Source of the DNA: Acanthamoeba sp. SK_2022b
Taxonomy: Eukaryota; Discosea; Longamoebia; Acanthamoebidae
Length of the DNA stretch: 64,000 bases
NCBI GenBank assembly: GCA_027943245.1
Contig: JANDJZ010000315.1
Location: 1-64,000, forward strand
Direction: 5' to 3'
The position numbers were made by a program, and so were the translations under genes. A model generated the notes under the pieces. It searched no databases. It was not told where the DNA came from and saw nothing but the letters and a program-made list of their open reading frames with translations. The number at the start of each line of letters is the position of its first letter. Within the stretch, counting starts at the first letter, position 1. Below, piece after piece: positions 52,891 through 63,314 of this stretch.

Positions 52891-55800
52891 CAACAACAAC
52901 AACAACAACAACAACACATTCCTTTGTGGGGGGGGGGTAGGCTGGGCCAGTCTACCTCGCTTCTTCTTGTACCAGCGGCCGACGCTTTTGTTGCCCTCCT
53001 TCTCCATCATGGCGATGACCCGCTTCATGCAGCACACGAGATCGGGCGGCGGCACGTAGGAGTCGAACTCGAGCATGAGGGCGGCCTTCTTGTGTCGCTT
53101 GAGCAGCGCCCGCTTGGCCTCCTTGCTCAGCACGATGGCGCTCGACGACTTGGCCCCCGGGCGCAGCTTCTCCTTGCCCTTGTCCCTGCCCGCCTGCTGC
53201 GCGCTCGCACAGGGCGCCGCCGCCGCCGCCGCCGACGACGACAGCGACAACGAAAACGGCGTCGTGGGATCGCTCATCGACCTGTTCTCGCGGCCCTCGC
53301 CCGGCGAGCACTTGCCCCCATTGGCGTCGATGCCGGCTGTCGACGACGACGACGACGACGATGACGAGCTCACGGGGAGGCCGTCGGGGAGGACGCGGAC
53401 GACGCGGCTGCGGACGCGGTAGGCGGGCTGCCGATACGCGAACCGAATGCCGAACGGGGCGCAGAACGTGCGGAGAGACCTGCGGCGCGTGCCCGCGGGA
53501 GACGCGGCGCGGTGAGGCCCATGGCCGACGCGCATTGACCGCGAACGGGGAAGGCTGCATTGGCGCGCAGGGGGAGGGGGAGGGGGAAGGGGCGAGGCAC
53601 CAAGACGGAAAGACGGCGATATCGCCCTCGGCGGCAATCTTGGACAGCGGCTGCATGCACAGGGAGCGACGACGCCAAGTGAGTCGGTGAGCGTGTCGAC
53701 ACAAATGGCTGGAGGGGAGGGGGCGTGAGCTACCAAGCGGTTCGCGCGGCTGGAGTCGGCCCCGTCCGGCCGCTCGGTGCGGAGTTCGATCTGGCACAGG
53801 TCCGGGTCGGTCGAGTGGGCGCTGACGAGCTTGAACATGGCGTTGCAGGGCATCATGTTGAGCTGGGTGGTGAAGCCGGTCTTGTTGGGCTTGTGTCGGT
53901 GCTGGTGTGGGTGGGGTTGGTGCTGCGCGTCCCCCGCGGGCTGGAGGGGGAGCGGGGTGGGCTCCTCGAGCAGGTGCACCATGCGCTCGCCGTCGTTGCC
54001 GCGCGGGGTCATGGAGGACACGCGCAGGCTGCCGTCGCGCCCGCGCCACTCGTCCTTGCGCCGCTTCTCGAGCTCGCGGAAGCGGTAGAACTTGAGCGTG
54101 GGCGCCATCAGCCGGTCCAGCTCCTCGTCGGTGACGCCCACCACCCGCTCGCGCGCAAAGGCGTTCCCCGCGGGGGCCTCGGGACCGCTGGCCGCCGCCG
54201 CCGCCGCCGCCTCGCCGTTGGACCGGGCGCCCTCGGCGGGGGCCGGGTCCTCGACCGTCGGCGCGGGCCGGGGCGCGAGCGGCCGCGGGCCCTGGCACGC
54301 CGCGCAGGTTCGGCGGGCGGCCGGGTTGAGGAGCGTGCACAGCTCGCAGCTCCACTGCACGTGCACGCTGTCGCCGGCCAGGAAGCTGTCGTCCCCATAC
54401 CTGTGCATCACCTTCTTCCTGCATTTTCCGCGCGCGCGCACACAAGTATGCGTGGAATGCGAATGAGCGCAACGAGGCAGAGAGAGAGAGAGAGAGCGAG
54501 AGAGCGAGAGGAGGGAGAGAGGAGCAGGGAGGAGACCTGGAGAAGAGGAGCAGCTCCATCACGCTCATGGGTATGCCCAGGTGCTTGGCCAAGTTGGTGA
54601 GCAGGACGACCGTGATGCGTCCCATCAACCTGGTGGTAGAACCGGTGCCACAGTCGCCAGCGGGTGAGCGCATTGATGATGGGAAGGTACTGGGGGAGAG
54701 GAGGAGGAGGAGGAGGACGCAGACCTCCAGTAGCGCACGGCCACCTCTTTGTCGTGCTCCGTGGCATCGGGCCACGGGAACCACCGGTGATGCGTGACCG
54801 TCGTCTGCATTTCGTTACAACACGATCAGACACTCACCATACGCCGCCTTTACGACTGTGTGTGCGTGCGTGTGTGTTGCGTGCGTGGAGGAGTGTTGCG
54901 ATGGATGCAGACCTGGAATGAGTTCAACTCGGGGGCCTCGGCATAGCCAGCGGCCGAGGTCTTGAGGTAGAGCATGGAGCGACGCGACATGGCGTCGAGG
55001 CTCTCCGACGAGGCCAGGAAGCGGGCCGCCGCGGCCTTCATGTCCCGCACGATTTGCACCTCGGCCTCGTCGAGCCTCAGAAAGAAGAAGCCGTCCTCCA
55101 CGAGTCGCTCCAACACGACTGCGACACAGACCACGCGTGCAATCGCTCGTCACTCAGTGCCATACACGCACACACTAGGCAAACAGGACAGCGGCGCGCG
55201 CGCGCGCGTTTGGTCGACTTACCGGAGGGCGTCTCGAGGCTTTCGAGCTGCCCGAAGGTAAAGCGCGGCTGGTCGAGGGCGTAGTAGGCCGGATGCACGT
55301 AGAGCGGCCTCAGCTTCACCCTCGCCTCCCTCTGTGGGCGCCACGACCCCGGTGGAGAGCAGACGCCGCGTGAGAAGCGCGCCACACAGATTCGCGTCGG
55401 CGCTTGGTCGTGTGCGTGCATGCGTGCGTGTGCGTGCGGGAGTGGTTTGGCGTACAGAGTGGCGGGAGCGAACGCGCAGCATGCGCAAGATGCTGGGCTC
55501 GCGGCTGAGCAGGTGGAGCAGGCGGCAGGCCTGGGACAGCCGCACGAGGTCGACCGGCGCGAGGAAGGAGAGCACGCCCAGCAGCACCTCCTCCGGCAGA
55601 TCAAGGAGCCCTATCGTCATCACCGTTTCCTCTTCGTCTTCCTCTTTCCCGTTCGCCGTCCCCGCGTCCATCTTGGCCGCGTCCTTCAGCTTCCTCTCGC
55701 CCGCCGTGAAGACCGCTACGCTCTCCACCGAGACGCTGATGCTGTCCCGCACCGCCTCCTTCCCCTTCCCCATCTCCGCCTCCCTTTGCTGCTGCTGCTG

Positions 55801-56466
55801 CTGCTTCTTCTTCTTCTTCGTCTTCTTCCTCGAGCCCTTCCTCTTCGTGGTCGTCATCGTGGCGGTCGCTTCCCCGTGGACCGAGCGTGACGGGGACGGC
55901 GACGGGGACGATGACGGGGACGGCTCGTCCGTGCTCGCTCCCTCGCCCGGCTCGTGCAGGGCGCTCTCGCTCTCGTGCTCGTGCTCCTCCTTGGGCCTCC
56001 TCCGCGCCTGCTCGGCGGCAGCCGTCTTCTTGTGCTTCTTGGCGCCCTTGCCCGCCGGCGACTCCGATCCGCTGCCGGCGACGATCTCCTGCTGCGGCCG
56101 CTTCTCCTCGGCGCACTTGCTCTCTGTCTCCTCCTCCCCGGCGTGGCTCGGGCAGGGCTCGGACAGCTCTCTCTTCTCGGCGTCAGAGGCGCCTTCCTCG
56201 ATCTCCACCTCCTTCGCCTTGCCTTCGTCTCGCGTAGCATGCTTCTTTGCCTTCTTCTTTGTCATCTGGCTCTTCTCCTTGGTCTTTGTTCGCGCATTCG
56301 CCTTGCCTCCCGCTGCCTCGGCGGGGTTGCTGTTGTTGGAGGACTGCTGGCTTGACTGGCACGAAGATGGCTCCGCGCACTCAATCGTCTTGTTGGCGCT
56401 GCTGACCGTCGAGGCGAGGCCATCGATCGCCCCCTGCTCAGGGCCAAGGCCTGTGCAGGTCTCCAT
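52054..56466 (-). CDS. F-box and RanBP2-type zinc finger protein
   Basis: Eleven exons, 1,123 aa: complement(join(52054..52109,52209..52643,52727..52789,52956..53479,53601..53650,53734..54418,54537..54689,54725..54804,54913..55118,55223..55331,55456..56466)). Residues 1-280 are charged low complexity (Glu, Lys, Gln runs). An F-box covers ~285-330 (LLDLPEEVLLGVLSFLAPVD). Residues ~338-470 read like an uncharacterised enzyme-like segment (DGFFFLRLDEAEVQIVRDMK). A RanBP2-type zinc finger lies at ~541-566 (WSCELCTLLNPAARRTCAAC). The C-terminal third is Ser/Asp-rich then Arg/Lys-rich with a short hydrophobic end. It may be a ubiquitin-ligase adaptor that binds ubiquitin or RNA through its finger. 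The intron 54690-54724 would be only 35 bp; a better 49-bp intron (donor 54738) gives the plausible YLPIINALTRWRLWHRF but then shifts the frame, so a sequence error or true frameshift is possible here. Confidence 0.6.
52826..52916 (+). repeat. (CA)n followed by (CAA)n in an intron
   Basis: A CA run of about 62 bp is followed directly by about nine CAA units, inside the intron 52790-52955 of the F-box/RanBP2-ZnF gene. Confidence 0.95.
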
Positions 56467-57242
56467 TTGCCACTTCCTGTCCTCCTCTTATGTTGGACAA
56501 AGGGGCGGGGTGGTTGTTGTCAGGGAGGCAGTCGCGAGTACAAGAAGACAATCGACCAAAAATGAGCAACCAACAAAATCAATACACCTCGTACTGTTTT
56601 GTTCGATCGAACGATGATGAAACAGCGTTGGGCAAATGAAGAGATTTCGGCAAATGTAAAGAAGTGAAATGGAAAGGGAAGTGGAAGGATGAAGGAATAC
56701 CAGATGGGGAGCCGCTGAGCAGCAGGCTGGATGGTGGGAGCCCCTCAGACAATACCTCTTGCTGCACCGATAGAGTTGGAGTTTCGTTCTTTGTGGGCGA
56801 CGTTGTTGTCATCTCTGCTGGCCACGATCTGACGACAGCCGCCATCCCTGCTGCCCTCGTGCGTGTGGCTTGTGCCTTGCTTGTCTCGCGTCAGCAGCTG
56901 CTGGGGCGGAGAAGGGTGAGGTCTCTCTTGAGGAGAGCAACAGGAGGCCCAGAGCCGCGGAACTGGGCCGCGCCGTAAGAAGATTGGGAAATGTTTTTAA
57001 AAATACTTTCTTTTTCGAAAAGTCGGGAAAAAGGCTCGATAATGCTCCACACGGGACCTGTGCCTTCCCGTGCGAGTAGCGGCAACTACACACCAACCCC
57101 AATAGACGTCGTAGAAATGGACAGCGAGAGATGTTGCTGTGCTAAAGGGGTAGAGAGGAGGGGCACAACTTGATGAAGCGCCGCGCCAGGGCACCATGTG
57201 TGTAGGAGTCGAGTGGCTGTACATGGCGGGAGAGAAGTGGGC
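56467..57242. other. Long spacer, no supported gene
   Basis: 776 bp between two minus-strand genes. A minus-strand frame of 88 codons (56845-56579, Ser/Thr/Pro-rich, GTATTCC donor inside) could be an upstream exon or a small gene, but nothing supports it beyond being open. The rest shows no recognisable feature. Confidence 0.4.
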
Positions 57243-58322
57243 TCAAGCATCAGGCCCGGACAGCTTGATGAGCTCGCGCTGCTGTTCGGTGAGTGGCTGA
57301 GACCAGAAGGCCTTCTCGGTGGGATCGGCCTCGATAGCCTCCCGCATGAGCTGGATGGTGATGCCTCGTTCCCATCGTCGCAGGCCCACGCGGCACAGCG
57401 CCACCTGGGGGTAGTCGCCGAGGTACTCCCACAGTCGCCTCTTGGCACGGACGGTGGTGGGGCGGAGGCCCTGCTCGTCCATCCACCTGATGAACTCGCC
57501 CTTCTTCTCGGCCATGACGCGCTCGTACTCGTGGCCCTCCTCGAGACTCCAGTGCAACAGACGAACCTTGTTGTTGAGAGGCGGTAGGGTGATCGACTCG
57601 CGCATGTCGCGCAGTAGAGCCTTGGCCTTGTTCCGCTGGTAGTCGTCAGCGACCACCGGCAGCTCGTCCTTGCCGGTGGCGTGCTGAGGCACTCGGCCGC
57701 CGTCTAGGAATCGGCTCTCTCGTCTTCTTCGCTTCCTCTTGCCTTCGTCAGACGCCTCTTCTTCTCCCCCTGTGCCTGTGGCGTGTCTTCTTCGCTTTTT
57801 CGAGGGCGCGTTCTCTCGCTTCACGCCCCTGTCCTTCACCCACTCAAAATCGCTGTCTTCTGGCTCTGAATCGTTAGCGCCGATCTTTTCGCGTTCTTCG
57901 ATTTCTTCTGGCCCTTCTTCGTCGCTGGTTTCTTCTTGCGTGGTGTTACTGTACGCGGCGTAGAACTCGTCGTCTCCAGGTTCGCCCTTTGCAGCGACTC
58001 GTGCGCTCGCCGTACGGAGGGCAGCACTGGCACCCGTTTGGTGGGGGAGGCTGCTGCTCTCGTGCACGTAGGTGCGCACGGCGAGGCGGACTGCCGCCTG
58101 TGCGCGTTCTTCCCTGTCCGGATAGAGGAGGCAGAGCAGGTCGAACAGCGTGTCGTCCTTCTCTGGTAGAGGCCGCGCGTTCCCTGTCGTGCTCACACAA
58201 GAAGGCGCTGCAACTCGCGGGGGCGAAGCGGGGGCAGGTTGTGCGTGGTTTGCCGCAGGTTCAGTCAGCGTGTCCGACGCAGGCTGCACTACTTCGGCTT
58301 CCTCCTCGACTGTGCGCTCCAT
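57243..58322 (-). CDS. Intronless charged protein, unknown function
   Basis: Single exon, 359 aa. Residues ~1-60 are Ala/Pro/Val-rich. Residues 60-100 look folded (KDDTLFDLLCLLYPDREERA). A central acidic stretch (TSDEEGPEEIEEREK) is followed by basic clusters (KKRRRH, KRKRRRR) that resemble nuclear localisation signals. The C-terminal ~120 residues are Trp/Arg-rich and helical (LLHWSLEEGHEYERVMAEKK, RRLWEYLGDYPQVALCRVGLRRWERG). I recognise no family; a nuclear protein is likely. It and the GNAT gene are the only intronless genes here. Confidence 0.7.
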   Translation of the reverse strand: MERTVEEEAEVVQPASDTLTEPAANHAQPAPASPPRVAAPSCVSTTGNARPLPEKDDTLFDLLCLLYPDREERAQAAVRLAVRTYVHESSSLPHQTGASAALRTASARVAAKGEPGDDEFYAAYSNTTQEETSDEEGPEEIEEREKIGANDSEPEDSDFEWVKDRGVKRENAPSKKRRRHATGTGGEEEASDEGKRKRRRRESRFLDGGRVPQHATGKDELPVVADDYQRNKAKALLRDMRESITLPPLNNKVRLLHWSLEEGHEYERVMAEKKGEFIRWMDEQGLRPTTVRAKRRLWEYLGDYPQVALCRVGLRRWERGITIQLMREAIEADPTEKAFWSQPLTEQQRELIKLSGPDA

Positions 58323-58600
58323 GAGTCGTGTGTGAAGTGTATCGTGTGTACGTGGTTTGTGCTACTGGGTGCCCGCGTGTCGTGTCGTGTCGTCCACCGT
58401 GGCGCGCGTGTCGTGCCTCAGGCAACTGACATTTCATAACAGGAAAGAAAAGAAGTGGAAAATGAAACGGAAAAAGCTCTCTCATTGCTGGCGTTCTGCT
58501 GCTGAAGGATACGCGAGAGCAAAAAGAATAACTTATAACTTGATAACCGTGTGGCGGGCAACTTGGGGGTAGGTGTAAACAAAAGGTAACAAACAACCGC

Positions 58601-59495
58601 TCATTGGGTCTTCTTCCCGCTGGTGTCGCCGTCGGTGCCCCTGACCTTGGCCACCATTAGCCGAAGGAGAAGGGAGAACCAGTAGAGGTTGAGCAGGCTG
58701 AGTGAGAGCATGGCGAACTTGTAGTAGTAGCTGAAGCAGAGATCCGACCAGTCGGTCATGGTAGGGATGCGTTGATCGATGTCCTGCCACACGAAGATGG
58801 AGTATCCGATGCCAAGCACAATCCGGAACACGAAAAACGAGGTAAGCAACAACACCCCGTTCGCTATCTTCAGGGACAGCCTGGCATTCATCTTCTCGAG
58901 TAGCCACTGGGTATTGAGGAACGGAGTGCTGGCCTCGAATGTGAGGTAGAAGCAGCCGTAGTACATGAACTTCCCGTCCTTCATGAACCGCAACCGTCAG
59001 AAGAGATGGCGCAGCATTGCATGAAGAGGTAGGGGGGAGAAGTCGCACCAGGAAGCTCAAGAAGGTGAGGAGACATGCCACCCCATGAAAGAGGAGCGGG
59101 AAGCGGAACTCGGAGTAGAAGCGGACGCAGACCACGACGTCCCACAGAAAAAAGCCAACGGCGCAGGTGATGGTCAGGTAGGCCGCGTCGGAGTAGGAAG
59201 TGAAGCTGTCGCCCTTGAGAAGAGGATCGAAAAGAAGGCCGTAGAAAGCTCCCACGAGGACGAGGGTGCTGAAGAAGAAGGACACAACTCGACTGCGCCA
59301 CGGGAAACTGTGGTGCGCCGGCAGGTCGAGCTTGCCGTTGAGGAAGAAGCCCAGAATCCACCCCGAGCACAAGTGGACCAAGGTCCACACCAGCGCCCAG
59401 GCCACAACTGGCACCCCGTGCACGAACACCAGGTTGGTCCCCCTCCTCTGCCAGTCCGTCAGCGCATCCGCCCACATCGAGCCGGATCCTTCCAT
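58601..59495 (-). CDS. TLC-domain membrane protein (TRAM/LAG1/CLN8 family)
   Basis: Model: complement(join(58601..58978,59049..59495)), 274 aa. Six or more hydrophobic helices with the TLC signature region (SYSDAAYLTITCAVGFFLWD, FHGVACLLTFLSFL, FEASTPFLNTQWLLEKM). TLC proteins include ceramide synthases and lipid-sensing or lipid-transport proteins such as TMEM56/TLCD. The Lag1 double-His motif of ceramide synthases is not evident, so a TLCD/TMEM56-like role in membrane lipid handling is more likely than ceramide synthesis. The C-terminal KKTQ could serve ER retrieval (weak). Confidence 0.85.
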
Positions 59496-59709
59496 TGCTG
59501 TCGATTGCACAATGTGTGCGGTGTAGTCAAATTGTGCTCGCAGCGGCTATTCAATGAGCACAGATGGAGAAGCTGAAGCTCAAGGTTCTTATCCCTGCTG
59601 TTTACGGACCGGGTACGATGTGACCCTTTTTAAGGAGAGGAGAAAAGACAAGATAATAACGAAAGTGATATATTAAAAAGTATAAACCGCAAAGAGAGAA
59701 AGGCTTTGC

Positions 59710-60740
59710 ATGGACACGTTGGTGGATAGCACGCCACTCAATTTTGACCTCCACAACCACCACAACCACGCGGCCCACGACAACTACACCCCGAGAATGA
59801 ACCACGGGCAACATTCAATGGAATCGTCCCCCATGCACGACATGTCGATGCCTATGTATTTCCAGTGGAGCACAGATGTTACCGTTTTGTTCGAACGTAC
59901 GCTTGCTTGGATGTTCTCCCTTTTCCTCAACAACGGAAGATTGGCAGAGCCGCCTAAATGGCTTGTGTCGAACTTCAGAGTGGCACGTGGAGTCGCCCGG
60001 TTGGTACACCGTCACCGCCGTAGCCATCTTCCTCTTGGGCCTATTCTACGAGTGGCTTATCACCTTCCGGCAAGGTAGGTCACTTCCCTTCTTCTTGGCG
60101 CTCCTTGCTCGCCTGTCTTTCGTGGCACGAAGAGTTGCTAACGGTTCGGCTTGCCTTCTGATTATGCCATCTTCTTGTGTTGGTAAGGATACGAGCAGCG
60201 AATGCACGCCAAGAGGAGAGAGGACGAGTTGAAGATACAGTACGAGGATGAAGACGTGGGCTTCGACGTGCAGGCGAGCCAGCCCCTCAAGAAGCTGCTC
60301 CGACTGACTCCCCAGCACCAGTGCGTGCCCTTCCGCTCTTGCTCCCTCGCTTTTGCTTCTCATCCCAATGGTGTGCTCTGCCTTCTCATCTCGTGGCAGG
60401 GCCAAGGCGGTAAACGACAACCTGCACCACCTTATCGCGGCTGCGTTGCATGTCGTTCAGCTTTCCATCGCGTACGTCGTAACCAGGCTTGTTGGCTTGA
60501 CGTTTGGCTTTTCATTTGTTATTGTGGCTTGTCCAGGTACGCGCTGATGCTGGTCGTGATGACCTACAACGTCGGCCTCTCGGTGGCCGTTATCGCTGGT
60601 TCGTTACGCTCGCCGTACCGGTCCGCACTCTCCCCTCACCACGTTAACCCGCGTGTGCGATTGCAGGAGCCGGTGCTGGCTACTTCCTGTTTGCTCGTCT
60701 CCGCCGCACCATCGCCATCAACGAGGCGGGCTGCCACTGA
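59710..60740 (+). CDS. Ctr-family copper transporter (SLC31-like)
   Basis: Model: join(59710..59896,59979..60074,60188..60320,60400..60471,60537..60598,60667..60740), 207 aa. The extracellular N-terminus is His/Met-rich (LHNHHNHAAHDN, SMESSPMHDMSMPMYFQ) with the Met clusters that bind Cu(I). Three TM helices follow: TVTAVAIFLLGLFYEWLI; AALHVVQLSIAYALMLVVMTYN, carrying the MxxxM-type selectivity motif; and VAVIAGAGAGYFLFARL with the GxxxG packing motif. The cytoplasmic loop is charged (RREDELKIQYEDEDV). It should import Cu(I) as a trimer at the plasma membrane or an endosome. The tail ends GCH, in place of the usual HCH copper-donor motif. Confidence 0.92.
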
Positions 60741-60953
60741 ACGGCGGCCACTTGGCTGCGGAATCAGGGGAGGAGAGCTCGGACACAAGGCGCGGTTTTG
60801 TACAGAAGGCCAACAAAAAGAGGGCAGCCAATGGGCACAGACGACCGTTGAAGTGAAAATGGAGGTTCACCTGCGTGGGCAAATGAGGCTGGCGGGCGAG
60901 CCTCCCCGGAGGGCTTTGTTCCACTGCAGTCCCCGGCGCAAGAAGAGAAAAAG

Positions 60954-63103
60954 ATGAAGAAGGTGAAGGTTGTGTTTGGCCAGTCGCGCCTGCTGATTCC
61001 GTGCGGAAATGGCCAGGACAAGGTGGAGCGACTTGTGGAGGACATTAACAAACGCTTTCAAAGCCACCTGGGCAACCCCAACGTGCGTGCCAAGGAGCTC
61101 ACGACAGACGACGGCTTCCTCGTGAATCCGCACGACGTAATCGACCACGTGATTGATGACAGCTCCGTCCTGGTTGCGCTCGATTACGCCACCTGGCTCA
61201 AGGCCAATCTGGCGCTTCTCGAAAAGGACGGCAGCCACAAGCTCATGCGTCCGGACTATGCGGCAGGCAACTGGCGACCACCCTACCGCTATGCCGAGAT
61301 CGGCAAGCACAAGCACAACAAGATCTACGTCAAAATCGGCTCTGCTTCCGATGAGGTGGATCGTCTAGAGCTTTTCGATCTCGAGAGCTTGCACACGTTT
61401 GGCGCGAAGGAAGGCGGTCGTGCCCTCATCGCGCATAAGGAAGTCAAGGAGACGAAAGACGACCAGGCCTGGGACTGGTCCGTGCAGGTGCACTTCCTCC
61501 TCGAGAAGGGCGTCGTCGTTGCTGCCGAGCTGTCCGTTCGTACGACCAGGTAGGCTCATCCCTTGTGTAGCCTCTTTAATTCACAGATGGCGAGATTAAT
61601 CGCCGCTCACCAAATTGGCGCGCAAACGCAATGACAGCGACCCTCGTCCGCAGATTGAAGTAGTGCCGATCAACGCTGACCTCACGCTTGGCGAGGTCAC
61701 CGTCAAGCAGACCGCCTCCTATCCCAAGCCCAACAAGACCTACACCCTCCCCGCGCCCAAGACCGAAGGGCCTGCCTTTGCCCCCGATGACTTCATTCCC
61801 AGTACCCTGCCCCTCACCACCCCACCACACTACTCTTGTTGTTGCATCAGCTCATCATCGCGATTGTCGCAGCCCACCTGGCGCCTTCGGGCATCGTCGA
61901 AATCCCTGTCCCCGAGAATGTGGCCAAGGGCGACCTGGGGATTGAGATCAAGCAGAAGGACGCCACCCAAGCCGACCAGGTACGATACAGATGGCCTCTT
62001 GCTCACTCGCCACAACCTCGCTGACGGATTATCTCTGCCTGCCTGTCTGTCTGTCTGTTTGTCTGCAATCGCTCACCAGAGCTGGGCCAGCAGCGGAAGC
62101 TACTCCAACCTCTTCTACAACCACCTGGCCATCTTCAACCCGCTGGAAAAGGACGTGGCGATCGTGAAGGTCAAGTCCGAGTACGAGAAGGGCGGGGAGT
62201 GGGTCGAAATGAAGACCAGGTAGCCCGTCTGGTTCCAGCTGCTGTGTCCTGCTTCTGTCTCGGCTAATGACCACGACGCCCGGCAACAACCAACCCAACA
62301 ACCAACAGGCTTGGCTCGAAGAGCGGATACTACCGCTACTCGTTCGGTTACCAAGACGACGGATTCGTGCTCGAGCCCAACCAGAGGATGATCCTCGCCA
62401 TCGAGAGCAGCGTCCAGATCACCGCTCCGCAGTATGAGCGCGAACGGTACCAGCCCTCTTGCACGCAACCTTGCGCTGGCGTGTGCGTGGGCGTCTTTTG
62501 CTATGCTCATCTGTCCGATCACAGGAGGGCGCACCGTTCGCTTCCCTCTCCGCTCCGCATCCGCATTACGGTCGAAGACAAGGAGGGCAAGAGCTCGCAG
62601 CTCGTGATCGAGCACACCAACGAGCCGCTGGTGCTCACCACGAAGGAGTCGAGGGACAAGGCCGAAAACCGCACCAGCGACTTCTGGATCTACGCCGACG
62701 ACACTGAAGCCGACGCGCGAGTGTGGATCGAGGCGGTCCATGTGCCCGAGGAGCACCGCGTTCAGTTCGCGAGCAAGCCCTCGGACAACAACCCCTATTT
62801 CTACAAGAGCAACATCGACTACTACCTCTACCTCGCCAATAAGGAGGCCAAGAGCGAGATCGAAGTCCAGGAGCTGACCTCCAAGGTATGGCGCCGATCC
62901 CGGGTTTGTGTGCACGTGTTGTGCTCACAACGAAACTGGCGTGTGGTGGTTCGGCAAACGACCAGGACGAGTCCAGGGGCTACTCCCAGAAGGCCACGGC
63001 GCTGGTGGACCTGGAGAACAACTGGGTCTACGCCATCCGCTTCGAGATCCAGACCAACAGCTCCAGCACCGTCGCCTACTACCCGCTTCCTGATCTCGCC
63101 TAA
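60954..63103 (+). CDS. Seven-exon protein with ubiquitin-like/coilin-like N-terminus, unknown function
   Basis: Model: join(60954..61549,61638..61801,61873..61979,62080..62219,62309..62431,62525..62885,62966..63103), 542 aa. Residues 1-85 (MKKVKVVFGQSRLLIPCG ... DDGFLVNPHDVIDHVIDDSS) have the strand-helix-strand pattern of an N-terminal beta-grasp such as that of coilin; this is a fold-level impression only. The rest has repeated beta-rich segments (FNPLEKDVAIVKVKSEYEKG, YYRYSFGYQDDGFVLEPNQ, RIRITVEDKEGKS, NWVYAIRFEIQTNSSSTV), which suggests several beta-sandwich units. No catalytic motif, signal peptide or TM is seen. Confidence 0.65.
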
Positions 63104-63314
63104 ATGCATGAACATGTGTGTAGTATGTATGGTAGGATCGCCCATTGTTCCTCTCCCTTTCTTCCGTCCTCCTTCGTGAGAAAGGTTCTCTAAAGGCTAC
63201 GGGGGCAACTTGGAAGAGAGTTGTATTGTTGTCATGTCAATAGGAGGGCATCGCCCGGCATTGCTTAAACCTTGCGCTTGGTTTGTACAATACTTGCGCG
63301 TCGCAGCCAAACGT

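Noticed and set aside
52732..54784. Very long minus-strand frames over the RanBP2-ZnF region
   Set aside because: They read through introns, including the CA repeat as Cys-Val runs; the spliced model with the zinc finger is better supported.
56579..56845. 88-codon minus-strand frame
   Set aside because: No domain, no neighbour support, low-complexity Ser/Pro/Thr; not enough for a gene call.
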